A stretch of DNA of 64,000 bases from contig CP143429.1 in NCBI GenBank assembly GCA_039636775.1, forward strand, positions 186,001 through 250,000. Reading direction: 5' to 3'. Below the pieces are notes generated by a model. It did not search any database and was not told the origin of the DNA. It saw only the letters and a program-made list of their open reading frames with translations. A program made the translations under genes and the position numbers. Positions 1 through 8,387 of this stretch are shown here, piece after piece (within the stretch, counting starts at the first letter, position 1; each line of letters starts with the position of its first letter). Source of the stretch: Micrococcaceae bacterium Sec5.8. GTDB lineage: Bacteria; Actinomycetota; Actinomycetes; Actinomycetales; Micrococcaceae.

Positions 1-2
1 AG

Positions 3-2828
3 GTGGTGGCCCAGCAGGTCGGTGCCGAGGGCGTTGACCGTGTCCTGGAGCGGGCGGGACTCCGGGATCAGGAGCAGCAGCTGGGAAGTGTCGGGGGACG
101 AATTCCCTACCCCGACAAGCTGCGCCTGTTCCAGTGCGCTGCAGACGAGCTGGCCGATCCACGGATCGGGCTCCGCCTGGGCCCGGTCCTCCTCCGGGAT
201 CCGGCGATCGAGCCCTGGCGAAGGCTGGGCAGGTCAACTGGATCCCCCGCAGCCGCCTTCCGCGGGATCTCCCGGATTGCCACCCACTTTGATTCTGCCA
301 GCGTGTTCAGCTGCGACTGGGCGGCGGAATATTCGGCATCTTTCACCTGGAAAGTGCTCCCGCCTTTCAAGCCCAATCGGATCGACTGCGACTACAACGT
401 CGGCTTCCTCGCCCAAATGACGGTGCTCTTTGGGCTGCCGCCGGCACGCGTGGAGCATGCGGGCAGCTGCCAGCTCAGCGGCGCCCCGGAATGCGTCTAC
501 TACGTGACATGGACTGCCGGGCCCCTCAAGCGCCTGCGCCTCCTCGCCGGCAGGCTCAAGCGGGGGAGAAGGGCGGTTGACCGGCGCCTGACTGCCAAGC
601 GCCGGTTACGCACGCTGGAGGGGGCAGCGTCGGATCTTGTCAGCAGCGCACCTTTGGAAGAGGTGCTCGACCGGGTTTTGGCGCGCGCGGACAGCGCCGT
701 TCACGCGCCAGGACATCTGCTGGCCGTTCGTCTCCCGGGGGGAGGCCGCCATGTGCGAGTCCGCGGGATGGGCGACGTCCTGGCGGCGGAGCTCGACGAG
801 GAGGGTGTTGTCCTGGCAACGGACACTGGAGGGCTGGCGGGGCTGCCGGTTTTGGGCGTTCCCATCGCTTCCGCGAGGCATTTCTACGGAGTTCTGGCGG
901 CGGTTGCGCATGTCGGGCAGGAATTCTTCGCCGGGGATACGGAAGCTCTGGCAGCCTATGCGCGGCACGCAGCCATCAGTCTGGACATTGCCGGGATTGT
1001 TGCAGAGGCCCGGGAACACGGCGAAACGGCGCGTCTGTTACTCGACGTCTCACGTGCGTTGGCGCAGCACTCCACAGTGCAGGCATTGGCCGGCTCGATA
1101 GCCAACGCGGTGCCCGCTCTTTCAGGCGCCGACCGGTCAGCGATTGCCCTCTGGGACGGCGAAGATGGTCACCTCCGGATCGCTGGAATGAGCGGCTGGG
1201 AAGGCGATCTGGCGGACCAACTCGCCCAGTACCAGACCACAGCCCAGGACAGCCCTGAGCTTGCCGAGTTGCTCGCGGGTGGCATTCCGTTGCTGGTCGA
1301 CGGGAACAGTTCTGCCTGGGCCCGGAATATGCTGGCCGACTTCGCCGTCTCGGCCCTCGCGGCTGTTCCGATCATGGCAGGGGATCAGCTCGTCGGGATC
1401 GTTCTGGCCCACTGGGCTGACAGGCCGGCGCCGGTGAGCCTGGAAGGTGCCCTGACTGATCGTCTGAGCGGGCTGGCAGCTCTTGCCGCGGTGTCCCTGG
1501 AGAAGATCGGGCTACTGGAGGATGCGAGACGGCAAGGCCTCCATGACCCGTTGACGGGACTCCCCAACCGGGCGCTGCTGGAGGACCGCCTGGAAACGGC
1601 ACTGGCCCGGGGTGGTCCGCATGGACACCGGGTGGGGGTCCTCTTTTGCGACGTCAACCGTTTGAAGCGAATCAACGACAGCCTCGGACACGCCGCCGGT
1701 GACACTGTCCTCCGGCACGTCGCGGCCCAACTGCGAACGGCCGTGCGCGACAGCGACACGGTCGCCCGCTACAGCAGTGACGAGTTCGTCATCCTCCTGC
1801 CCAGCCTCCAGAATCCGTTGGAAGCCGACCAAGTGGCCGCCAGGGTCCGGACCAGTCTTACCGAGGCCGTCGAGGTTGAGGGCCGAAAAGTCTTCGTCGA
1901 CGTTGCCATCGGAACGAGTGTCAGCGGCGCCGCCCCGGGCGAGGTGACCGATACGCCGTCTGAATCAGCCCGCCGCCTCTTGGAAAAAGCGGATTTCGAG
2001 ATGTACCAGTCCAAAGCGCGCGCCCGCGGCCAGACGCCGCCGGGGGTGCAGCGGAAGGATTATCTCCGCCTCGAAACCGATTTGCGCGGCGCTGCCGAAC
2101 GCGGCGAACTGCGCGTGCAATTCCAGCCTCAAATTGACGTGGCGACACACGAAATCGTGTCAGCTGAGGCTCTTGTCCGATGGCAGCACCCCGAACTTGG
2201 ACTTTTGTCCCCAGGCGAGTTCATTCCCCTGGCTGAGGACAGCAATCTGATCGCTGAAGTCGGCGCCCACGTTCTCAAACAGTCGTGCCGGGCCGGCGCC
2301 CATTGGCGGGCAGCGGGGTATTCGATCGAGATTGCCGTCAACGTGTCAGCCGTCCAGCTCGGCGGCACGGGATTTCCGGCGTTTGTCCGTGACACTTTGG
2401 CGTCCACCGGGTTTCCGGCAGCCGCACTTACCTTGGAAATCACCGAGTCCCAGGCCATGTCCGAATCAACGGTGAACGAGGAAAACTTGCGCGAACTGCG
2501 GTCGGCCGGGGTTGGAATTTCGGTCGATGATTTCGGCACCGGCTATTCTTCCCTTGCCCAACTGCACCGGCTCCCCGTCACGGAAGTCAAGATCGACAGG
2601 TCCTTCATCGCCAGGCTTGCGGCGGATGAACCCTCCGGATTCGTCGCTGGAATCGTCGGGCTCGGTCAAGGAATGGGACTGCGCGTGGTCGCCGAAGGAG
2701 TCGAATTACCGGAACAGCTGGAGGCGCTGCGTGCCATGGGCTGCGAACGCGCCCAGGGATTCCTGTTCAGCAAACCGGTGGATGGGCTGGTCCTCGAGCA
2801 ACAGCTCCGCGACGGCAGGAAGCAATAA
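3..2828 (+). CDS. GAF-GGDEF-EAL cyclic-di-GMP phosphodiesterase (5' end probably cut by window edge)
   Basis: Multidomain c-di-GMP signalling protein of at least 941 residues. Residues ~1-175 look like a ligand-binding region ending in a Cys-x(n)-Cys segment (CQLSGAPEC), possibly V4R/AraC-sensor-like. Two GAF-like regions follow (~210-340 and ~345-500), then GGDEF (~510-690) and EAL (~695-935). The GGDEF signature is degenerate (SSDEF, residues 591-595), but the RxxD inhibitory-site motif (RDSD) five residues upstream is kept. The EAL domain keeps E722-A-L, the VNVS Asn, LEITES, DDFGTG, KIDRSF and VAEGVE segments. I infer a phosphodiesterase whose GGDEF half senses nucleotide rather than making c-di-GMP. 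The reading frame is already open at base 3 and no ribosome site is visible, so the true start may lie outside the window. Confidence 0.9.
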   Translation: MVAQQVGAEGVDRVLERAGLRDQEQQLGSVGGRIPYPDKLRLFQCAADELADPRIGLRLGPVLLRDPAIEPWRRLGRSTGSPAAAFRGISRIATHFDSASVFSCDWAAEYSASFTWKVLPPFKPNRIDCDYNVGFLAQMTVLFGLPPARVEHAGSCQLSGAPECVYYVTWTAGPLKRLRLLAGRLKRGRRAVDRRLTAKRRLRTLEGAASDLVSSAPLEEVLDRVLARADSAVHAPGHLLAVRLPGGGRHVRVRGMGDVLAAELDEEGVVLATDTGGLAGLPVLGVPIASARHFYGVLAAVAHVGQEFFAGDTEALAAYARHAAISLDIAGIVAEAREHGETARLLLDVSRALAQHSTVQALAGSIANAVPALSGADRSAIALWDGEDGHLRIAGMSGWEGDLADQLAQYQTTAQDSPELAELLAGGIPLLVDGNSSAWARNMLADFAVSALAAVPIMAGDQLVGIVLAHWADRPAPVSLEGALTDRLSGLAALAAVSLEKIGLLEDARRQGLHDPLTGLPNRALLEDRLETALARGGPHGHRVGVLFCDVNRLKRINDSLGHAAGDTVLRHVAAQLRTAVRDSDTVARYSSDEFVILLPSLQNPLEADQVAARVRTSLTEAVEVEGRKVFVDVAIGTSVSGAAPGEVTDTPSESARRLLEKADFEMYQSKARARGQTPPGVQRKDYLRLETDLRGAAERGELRVQFQPQIDVATHEIVSAEALVRWQHPELGLLSPGEFIPLAEDSNLIAEVGAHVLKQSCRAGAHWRAAGYSIEIAVNVSAVQLGGTGFPAFVRDTLASTGFPAAALTLEITESQAMSESTVNEENLRELRSAGVGISVDDFGTGYSSLAQLHRLPVTEVKIDRSFIARLAADEPSGFVAGIVGLGQGMGLRVVAEGVELPEQLEALRAMGCERAQGFLFSKPVDGLVLEQQLRDGRKQ

Positions 2829-3001
2829 GCCGGGACCGAAACGGCGGATTGGCCGGAACGGGCGCGCGGGCCGGATCCGGCCAGGCGGACCCTCGAATCG
2901 CTGAAGGCAAAAAAACGTTCTGGACTTGGATTGGTCCGACGGCGCAGCCGTGTTCTGGAATCAGCTCACCCAGGCCGTGATACCCGGAAACAACGCCATA
3001 A

Positions 3002-3370
<369 letters not shown>

Positions 3371-3687
3371 GTCCGGCCGCTGGCGTCGGCCGGGCCGGCA
3401 GATCATGCCCTTGGCCCTGGAGCACGCGATGGTCCTGGCCCCTCGCATTGTCGTACTGCTTGCGGCCGCGCTGCACGGCCACCGCCCGTCCGCACCGCAC
3501 CGCACGGCGCGACGGCCGCTGCTCGTCCTCGTGTTCAGGGCGCTGGCGCCGCTGACCGCCTGAGACGAAGGGCACTGGCCGCCGGACGTGTCGAGGCCGA
3601 GAATGAAGGCAACACCCGGCCTGACACCCGATAGCACCCGACAGCAGTCTTAGCCGGGGGTGTCCCAAGGGGCCCTGAGGGGGCTGA
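3371..3687. other. Intergenic stretch, no gene supported
   Basis: 317 bp between the repressor and the acyltransferase gene. An open stretch from 3404 to 3563 would give 52 residues, but with no ribosome site or recognisable motif, so I do not call it. A GAGGGGG ribosome-binding sequence just before 3688 belongs to the next gene. Confidence 0.5.
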
Positions 3688-5025
3688 ATGGATTTACGGC
3701 AGCTTCCGGCGCACCGGTCCGCGCCGCAGCCGGAACACGACCTGGTGATCGATCTGGCCAGGCTCTTTTGCCTTGCGCTGGTGGTGGTGGGGCACACCAT
3801 GATGGTCAGCCCGGTCCTGCACCCCGACGGCACTGTGACCTCCGAGAACACCCTGGGAAACGAGCGCTGGTTCGAGCCCGTGGTCTGGGTCCTGCAGGTC
3901 ATGCCGCTCTTCTTCGTCGCTGGGGGCGTCACCGGCCTGCAGTCCTGGCGCCGTCTCCGCGCCCGGGGCGGCAGCGCGTCCGACTTTCTGCAGGCGCGGA
4001 TGTTGCGGCTGATCCGTCCGGCCGCCGTGCTGCTGGCGATTATGTTCACCGGGCTTTGGGCTGCGCGGCTCGCCGGAGTGGACCCGCAAGTCATCCAGCT
4101 GCTGGCCTGCGGCGCCGGCATGCCGTTGTGGTTCCTGGCTGCGTACCTGGCCGCGCAGCTGAACCTCCCACTGCTGGCGCGCCTTCATGAACGGGCACCC
4201 TGGCTGACCTTGGCGGGTCTCACGTCGCTGGTAGTGGCAGTGGACTGCCTGCGGGGCATGCAGCCGGCAGCGGCGTACCTGAACATGGTCTTCCTGTGGT
4301 GCGCCGTGCAGCAGCTCGGCTTCCTGCTCGCTGACGGCGGGCCCTGGGCGCCCGGCAGACCCGCGCTCGCAGTCATCATCCTCGGCAGCAATCTGGTGTT
4401 AGGGCTAGTCGTGGCCCTGGGACTCTACTCCGGGAACATGCTGGTGAACCTCAACCCACCCAACCTGACTCTGTTGCTCCTCGGGTTCTCGCAGGCCGCG
4501 GCACTGCAGCTGTTCCGTCCCGCGCTCGCCCGGCTGGTGCCGCTCGGCTGGGTACGGCGCCTCCTCGGGGTGGCCGGCAGGCGGTCCATGACCGTCTACC
4601 TGTGGCATCTGCCCCTGATCGCGGGGATATCCGGGCTTTTGCTGCTGACTGACTTTCCTCAGCCAGCAGGCGGAACCGCGGCCTGGTGGTGGGGCCGCCC
4701 GCTCGTCTTGCTGGCCTTGATAGGGCTGCTGCTGCCCGTGCTAGTGCTTTTCGGCCGGCTGGAGGAACGTCCGACGGCGCCCGCGGCTGCTTCGTCGCGC
4801 CCGGTGGCCGCTGTGGTGACGGCCGCCGTCGTGATCTACGTTCCGGTGGTGGACGCAGCCCTTAACGGGCTAACCCTGGGACTGCTCGGCGGGGGAGCGG
4901 CGTGCTTCGCGCTCGCCGTCCTGCTGCTGGGGCGGATCCCGGCCCGGCTCGTGGCCGGGACCGGCCCCGGCGTCGCGTGCCCGCCATTGCCACACCCGCC
5001 TTTAAGTGCCAATCTCGAACCATGA
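3688..5025 (+). CDS. Acyltransferase 3 family integral membrane protein
   Basis: 445-residue polytopic membrane protein of the acyltransferase-3 (OafA/WecH-like) type. These proteins move acyl groups onto surface sugars or other envelope acceptors. The N-terminal pattern of the family is visible: IDLARLFCLALVVVGHTMM, with the key Arg and His. About ten hydrophobic segments follow, including VMPLFFVAGG and SMTVYLWHLPLI. The start ATG at 3688 follows GAGGGGG. Its stop overlaps the next start (ATGA at 5022-5025), so the GNAT gene is translationally coupled. Substrate unknown. Confidence 0.85.
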   Translation: MDLRQLPAHRSAPQPEHDLVIDLARLFCLALVVVGHTMMVSPVLHPDGTVTSENTLGNERWFEPVVWVLQVMPLFFVAGGVTGLQSWRRLRARGGSASDFLQARMLRLIRPAAVLLAIMFTGLWAARLAGVDPQVIQLLACGAGMPLWFLAAYLAAQLNLPLLARLHERAPWLTLAGLTSLVVAVDCLRGMQPAAAYLNMVFLWCAVQQLGFLLADGGPWAPGRPALAVIILGSNLVLGLVVALGLYSGNMLVNLNPPNLTLLLLGFSQAAALQLFRPALARLVPLGWVRRLLGVAGRRSMTVYLWHLPLIAGISGLLLLTDFPQPAGGTAAWWWGRPLVLLALIGLLLPVLVLFGRLEERPTAPAAASSRPVAAVVTAAVVIYVPVVDAALNGLTLGLLGGGAACFALAVLLLGRIPARLVAGTGPGVACPPLPHPPLSANLEP

Positions 5026-5366
5026 CGGAGAACTCGGCAGTCACGGAAGACATGTTCAGCCCGGACGTGGCCACTACGCGCAACGATGAGCTGCACCGCT
5101 ATGAGCTCCACGTCGGCGGCAAGCTGGCCGTCCAGATCCGCTTTCTCGATGAACCAGGCCACGTGGACTTCATCCACACAGATACGGCGGAGCAGTTCCA
5201 AGGCAAGGGACTTGGCAAGGTGCTGGCCCACTTCGCATTGGACGACGTCGTAGCAGCCGGTAAACGAATCATCCCGAACTGTCCGTTCATGTACCGGTAC
5301 CTGCGCAAGCACGACTCCTACACCCAGTACATCGACTGGCCGGAGCAGCCTCCGGCCGGAGCCTGA
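5022..5366 (+). CDS. Small GNAT-type N-acetyltransferase (COG2388/YidJ-like)
   Basis: 114-residue protein starting at the ATG that overlaps the upstream stop. It contains the acetyl-CoA loop segment EQFQGKGLGKVLAHFALDD (Q/RxxGxG/A) and the conserved C-terminal segment NCPFMYRYLRKH, whose Cys is typical of this compact GNAT subfamily. Lengths of 90-115 residues are normal for the group. Substrate is not known; some relatives may acetylate small molecules or proteins. The coupling to an acyltransferase suggests joint expression but not a shared pathway. Confidence 0.85.
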   Translation: MTENSAVTEDMFSPDVATTRNDELHRYELHVGGKLAVQIRFLDEPGHVDFIHTDTAEQFQGKGLGKVLAHFALDDVVAAGKRIIPNCPFMYRYLRKHDSYTQYIDWPEQPPAGA

Positions 5367-5484
5367 AACCCCGCCGGCGGCTGCCCTGACTGCGTCACTG
5401 CCGCTTGTGACAGAGGCAACAACCTCGTAAAGTTGCAGCAGAGTTATGCAGTTGGCTCTTGGACGTGTCCCTTTGGAGAACCCC

Positions 5485-6231
5485 GTGAACCATAAACTGC
5501 GAGTGCTTGTCCGCGTGGATGCCAACCCCGGAAATGTGACTCTGGAAGTCACTGGCTGCCTGACTCAACCCGGCTTCGCCTCACTGCTGCACATCATGCG
5601 ACGGGCGGGGCATCTGGGCGCAGGCGCGGACGTCGTCATCGACCTGCACGGCTCGGCCCACCTGGACCCGGAAATCCTCCTGCAGCTGCGCTCCATCGCC
5701 GCGGCCAGCGGAACCGCTGACTCCCCGGACGCCGCAGCCGGTGCGGAGCCGTTCCGCGTCACGTTGACGGAGCCGGCAGAATTGCCGATCTGTTTGTTGC
5801 ACGTGGGCTCAGACGGCGAAGTCCTCGCAGGCCTCGAGGAACAACTTGCGGCATTTCCGCTCGACATTGCCGCGGAGTCCCGGGCGGAGGTATCCGCCGG
5901 CGCGGCGGTCGAAGCCACCGGGGTGTTGCTCGAACCCGGGCTGGGCGAGGACTGCAACGCGGTCCAGGCCGAGCCCGCCAGCATCAATGGACTGGAACTC
6001 TCCGACTATTTCGAAGGCACCCTCGACCCCGGCGCGACCGTACGTGCGCTGTCCGACGCCGCACTGGACCAGTTGGCCGACGCCCTGTACCAGCACCTCG
6101 ACACCAGCAACCCGTCCTTCGGCGCGCACACCTGGTATGAGCTGGCAACCGAGGAGCTGCAGAAACGACACCGGGGCGCTGCCGCCGGACCGACGGACGG
6201 AGAATTCGCCGCGGGGCAGGCGCTGGCCTAA
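5485..6231 (+). CDS. Uncharacterised protein, possible STAS-like N-terminal region
   Basis: 248 residues from GTG 5485, preceded by GGAGAA. An in-frame ATG at 5446 would add 13 residues but lacks a comparable site. The first ~100 residues have the alternating strand/helix look of a STAS or anti-sigma-antagonist fold (VTLEVTGCLTQPG..., DVVIDLHGSAHLDPEILLQL). The middle is acidic and Ala-rich. The C-terminal ~60 residues (ALDQLADALYQHLDTSNPSFGAHTWYELA) may be a separate helical module. No signal peptide or membrane segment. I do not recognise a family with confidence. Confidence 0.6.
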   Translation: MNHKLRVLVRVDANPGNVTLEVTGCLTQPGFASLLHIMRRAGHLGAGADVVIDLHGSAHLDPEILLQLRSIAAASGTADSPDAAAGAEPFRVTLTEPAELPICLLHVGSDGEVLAGLEEQLAAFPLDIAAESRAEVSAGAAVEATGVLLEPGLGEDCNAVQAEPASINGLELSDYFEGTLDPGATVRALSDAALDQLADALYQHLDTSNPSFGAHTWYELATEELQKRHRGAAAGPTDGEFAAGQALA

Positions 6232-6262
6232 GATCGGCTGCCGTGCGGGTTAAGCTGTGCTC

Positions 6263-7114
6263 ATGACTGCACAGGCCACGACGCCGGCTGAGACCACTGC
6301 CTTGATCACCGGTGCCACTGCCGGGATCGGCGCCGAATTCGCCCGCCAGCTCGCTGCGCAAGGGCACAACGTGCTCCTGGTAGCCCGCGACGCGTCCCGG
6401 CTGCAGGCCAAGGCTGAGGAGCTGGAGAAAAAGTACGGCGTCCGCGCCGAGGTTCTTTCCGCCGACCTCGCGGACGACGCCGGTGTGGCTTCCGTGGTTG
6501 CCCGGCTCTCAGACCCGGCGCGGCCGGTGGAGATCCTGGTCAACAACGCCGGTGTGGCTTCCGTGGTTGCCCGGCTCTCAGACCCGGCGCGGCCGGTGGA
6601 GATCCTGGTCAACAACGCCGGCATCGGTCTGCTGCGCTCCTTTGAGGAGAACGGCATCGCGGAGGAGACCAAGCATCTCAAACTACATGTAGAAACCGCC
6701 ATGCGGCTGACGCACGCCGCTTTGCAGGGGATGCTCGACCGGCGCTCGGGCAGGATCATCAACGTCGCCAGCGTGGCAGCGTTCGTACCCCGCGGCAGCT
6801 ACTCGGCGGCGAAGTCGTGGCTTGTCAGCTTCTGCCGCTGGGCCAACCTCGCCTACGCCAAACGGGGCGTACGCGTGACGGCGGTCTGCCCCGGCTTCAC
6901 TCATACGGAATTCCACGACCGGATGGGCATGGACAAGACGGTAACCCCGCGCTGGATGTGGCTCCAGGCCGAGCGCGTGGTGCGTGAGGGCCTCGCCGAC
7001 AACGCCAGGGGCAAGGCCGTGTCAATTCCGGCGAAGCGCTACAAGGTGCTGACCGCAGCCGCACGCGTACTGCCGGACAGGTTCGTTGCGGGTCCCCCGC
7101 GCCGGGCCAAATAA
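6263..7114 (+). CDS. Short-chain dehydrogenase/reductase with an internal 23-residue duplication
   Basis: Classical SDR: TGATAGIG nucleotide-binding motif near residue 15, catalytic Ser in INVASVAAF and YSAAK (Tyr/Lys) further on. The start is ATG 6263; a GTG two codons earlier is possible. The protein is 283 residues rather than ~260 because the segment GVASVVARLSDPARPVEIL plus VNNA occurs twice in a row, duplicating the structural NNAG motif. At DNA level the copies are identical (see the repeat entry). If real, one extra strand-helix piece sits at the edge of the Rossmann sheet, which may disturb folding. Substrate unknown; relatives are annotated as DltE-like or ketoreductases. Confidence 0.9.
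   Translation: MTAQATTPAETTALITGATAGIGAEFARQLAAQGHNVLLVARDASRLQAKAEELEKKYGVRAEVLSADLADDAGVASVVARLSDPARPVEILVNNAGVASVVARLSDPARPVEILVNNAGIGLLRSFEENGIAEETKHLKLHVETAMRLTHAALQGMLDRRSGRIINVASVAAFVPRGSYSAAKSWLVSFCRWANLAYAKRGVRVTAVCPGFTHTEFHDRMGMDKTVTPRWMWLQAERVVREGLADNARGKAVSIPAKRYKVLTAAARVLPDRFVAGPPRRAK
6477..6621 (+). repeat. Perfect 69-bp tandem duplication inside the SDR gene
   Basis: Bases 6477-6552 are identical to 6546-6621 (offset 69, no mismatch). This adds exactly 23 codons in frame. Lack of any divergence means it is either very recent or an assembly error. Confidence 0.95.
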
Positions 7115-7118
7115 CGGG

Positions 7119-8180
7119 TCAGGATCCGGTGGCAGCAGGCCGGCGCCGGCGGATCAGAAGGACGACGAGAATCCCCGTCAGGGCCCCCTGCAGGGTTTCG
7201 ACGGCGCGCTCGGTCACCAGCACTTGGGGGTCTGACGGCGCGGCCAGCTGTGTGATCAGCAGGATCACAGGTGTGAAGGACACCATGGCCAACCCGTAGT
7301 GCCTGGTCATAAACAGTTCCGTGGTGAACTGCAGGACAATCACCAGCACCGCCAGCACTGCGGCCTCGTGGCCGGGAAACACCCGCAGCGGCGAGAAGGC
7401 CCAGGGGAACAGCAACACGGCAACCACCACCAGGCCCATGAGGGTGCCCACAATCCGGTGCAGGCCCCGGTACATGCTGCTGGGCATGTCCGCTCCTGCC
7501 AGGGGGACCGCGGCGGCGGCCATGGCCCAGTGCGGGTGGCCGGTTCCGCTCAAGACGCCGAGGGAGCCGGCCGCCCCGACGGCGGTAAAATACCGGGCCG
7601 CGTGGATCCAGGCCGCCCGCCGCCTTACACCGCGCATCGCCGGGGTCTTTCGTGCCGCACCGCGTGCCCATGCCCGGCCCCGGACCCAGCCGCCGAACCC
7701 GACCGCAATGGAAAAGGCGGCAGAACCCGCGCCGACCAGAACGGCCATGTGCCACGGCACCGGTGTGGGGACGGAGGCGCAGGCGCCGAGGGCGAGGAGT
7801 CCAAAGAACGGGCCGTTGGGCTTCAGCGCGACCTTGTCCGCGAAGAGCGAGCCCGCCGCCGCCAACACCGTCTCGGTCAGCACAAGCACCCAGGAGTGGA
7901 GGTGGTTCACTGAAAGAAAGACGCCCACGGCCAGCCCGCCAACCAACAGCGCGGCGGCCTGGCCTTGGTGCTGGAGGCGCAGTTGGTGAGCCTCGGTCCG
8001 GCCATACATGCCGGTCAGGGCGCCGAACACCGCGTAGATCATCAGGTCTGCGCGGCCCGCGGCAAGAAGAATCAAGGACGGCACAGCAACGCTCACGGCA
8101 ACGCGGACTGCCGAGACATGGTCTTTGTTGGCAGGCGCCAGAGTGTGGAGGGTGCGCAGGTGAGCGCCGAGGGACTGCAC
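7119..8180 (-). CDS. FUSC family membrane protein
   Basis: 353-residue integral membrane protein read from GTG 8180, which has a strong AGGAGG five bases upstream. The frame is open to 8291, but that extension has no ribosome site. Two blocks of hydrophobic helices (VAVSVAVPSLILLAAG..., then LFADKVALKPNGPFFGLLALG...) surround a charged middle, as in FUSC/aromatic-acid-exporter-like proteins. The PxxAMAAAAVPLAG segment and the repeated-half arrangement fit the family. The role is probably efflux of small organic acids, but substrate is unknown. It converges on the SDR gene with a 4-bp gap. Confidence 0.8.
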   Translation of the reverse strand: MQSLGAHLRTLHTLAPANKDHVSAVRVAVSVAVPSLILLAAGRADLMIYAVFGALTGMYGRTEAHQLRLQHQGQAAALLVGGLAVGVFLSVNHLHSWVLVLTETVLAAAGSLFADKVALKPNGPFFGLLALGACASVPTPVPWHMAVLVGAGSAAFSIAVGFGGWVRGRAWARGAARKTPAMRGVRRRAAWIHAARYFTAVGAAGSLGVLSGTGHPHWAMAAAAVPLAGADMPSSMYRGLHRIVGTLMGLVVVAVLLFPWAFSPLRVFPGHEAAVLAVLVIVLQFTTELFMTRHYGLAMVSFTPVILLITQLAAPSDPQVLVTERAVETLQGALTGILVVLLIRRRRPAATGS

Positions 8181-8254
8181 GGTGCCTCCTAGTTCAGGCT
8201 TGTGACGAACAGGCGGCAGGGCCGATTCCTGCCCGGACTGCGTCGGACACGCCT

Positions 8255-8305
8255 GAGGCCCGCCTTGTGTGTTTCCCCAACGGGAATACACACAAGGCAG
8301 GCCTC
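8255..8305 (-). terminator. Long hairpin between the transporter gene and the FUSC gene
   Basis: Two 24-nt arms (8255-8278 and 8282-8305) pair with three mismatches around a 3-nt loop. Core pairing is GCCTTGTGTGT with ACACACAAGGC, flanked by GAGGCC/GGCCTC. It sits ~80 bp after the stop of the minus-strand transporter at 8388 and has no T-run. It may be an I-shaped actinobacterial terminator, or an insulator before the FUSC gene. Confidence 0.6.
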
Positions 8306-8387
8306 CATGGGCGGGACTTTTGCTACAGAATCCGGGTTGGCCGGCCAGAGTCAGAATGACCCCTGCCGGGCTGCCAGAGCCGCAAGC

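Noticed and set aside
3404..3563. 52-residue open frame after the CstR-like gene
   Set aside because: No ribosome site, no motif and an Arg/Pro composition typical of chance frames in GC-rich DNA.
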